The notes beneath the pieces are model-generated. The model saw only the letters and a program-made list of their open reading frames with translations, searched no databases and was not told where the DNA came from. DNA of 10,243 bases, from the NCBI GenBank assembly GCA_043813215.1, contig JBDRLH010000021.1:1-10243 (forward strand), read 5' to 3'. This document shows, in pieces, positions 10,224 to 10,243 of this stretch. This DNA comes from JBDRLH01 sp043813215. GTDB taxonomy: Bacteria; Patescibacteriota; Minisyncoccia; Minisyncoccales; JAQTPW01. Within the stretch, counting starts at the first letter, position 1, and every line of letters begins with the position of its first letter. The position numbers and the translations under genes were made by a program.

Positions 10224-10243
10224 ATGAATTTTAAATTTATGCC
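10224..10243 (+). CDS. Start of a gene cut by the window edge
   Basis: An ATG placed exactly where a leaderless transcript would begin opens a frame reading M-N-F-K-F-M before the sequence ends. Only six codons are visible, so no product can be named. The call rests on the promoter spacing and on the terminator just upstream. Confidence 0.4.

Noticed and set aside
1..10243. CRISPR array, riboswitch or rRNA
   Set aside because: I see no regularly spaced direct repeats, no known aptamer core and no rRNA sequence in the window.

Overview
The window looks like a bacterial chromosome segment from the Candidate Phyla Radiation (Patescibacteria), probably Parcubacteria-like. This is inference from content. 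Genes are compact and mostly lack Shine-Dalgarno sites, and promoters sit directly on start codons. Short palindromic repeats are inserted in frame inside coding sequences. Lipid synthesis appears to depend on fatty-acid salvage. Every complete gene ends in TAA or TAG and none contains an in-frame TGA, so nothing suggests a recoded TGA.

Layout. Positions 36-122 (minus) hold a tRNA-Ser(CGA), flanked by palindromes of the CCCCGTAC type that can extend its acceptor stem. Positions 221-2459 form a cassette bounded by two 159-bp inverted repeats that differ at one base. Inside is one minus-strand gene for a membrane-anchored 587-aa extracellular protein with its own promoter and terminator, and no recombinase. 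Directly after the right repeat come a small three-helix membrane protein (2462-2728) and an alpha/beta hydrolase (2735-3520). Next is the main discovery, one 852-aa ORF (3604-6162) that joins a PlsY-like acyltransferase, a FakA/YloV-type DAK2 kinase and a FakB/DegV fatty-acid-binding domain. It has its own leaderless promoter and a terminator. A lone nusA (6307-7635) follows, then a convergent minus-strand membrane gene (7749-8252), then a tightly coupled tig-clpP pair (8334-10110) closed by a strong terminator. A leaderless gene starts at the right edge (10224).

How the genes work together. In Firmicutes, FakB binds a fatty acid, FakA phosphorylates it with ATP, and PlsY transfers the acyl-phosphate to glycerol-3-phosphate. 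The fusion places all three activities on one membrane-bound polypeptide, which would suit a symbiont or scavenger living on host lipids. The hydrolase upstream could release fatty acids, but that is only suggested by position. nusA, tig and clpP are housekeeping genes for transcription, nascent-protein folding and proteolysis. The inverted-repeat cassette is the most likely accessory or variable part of the window.
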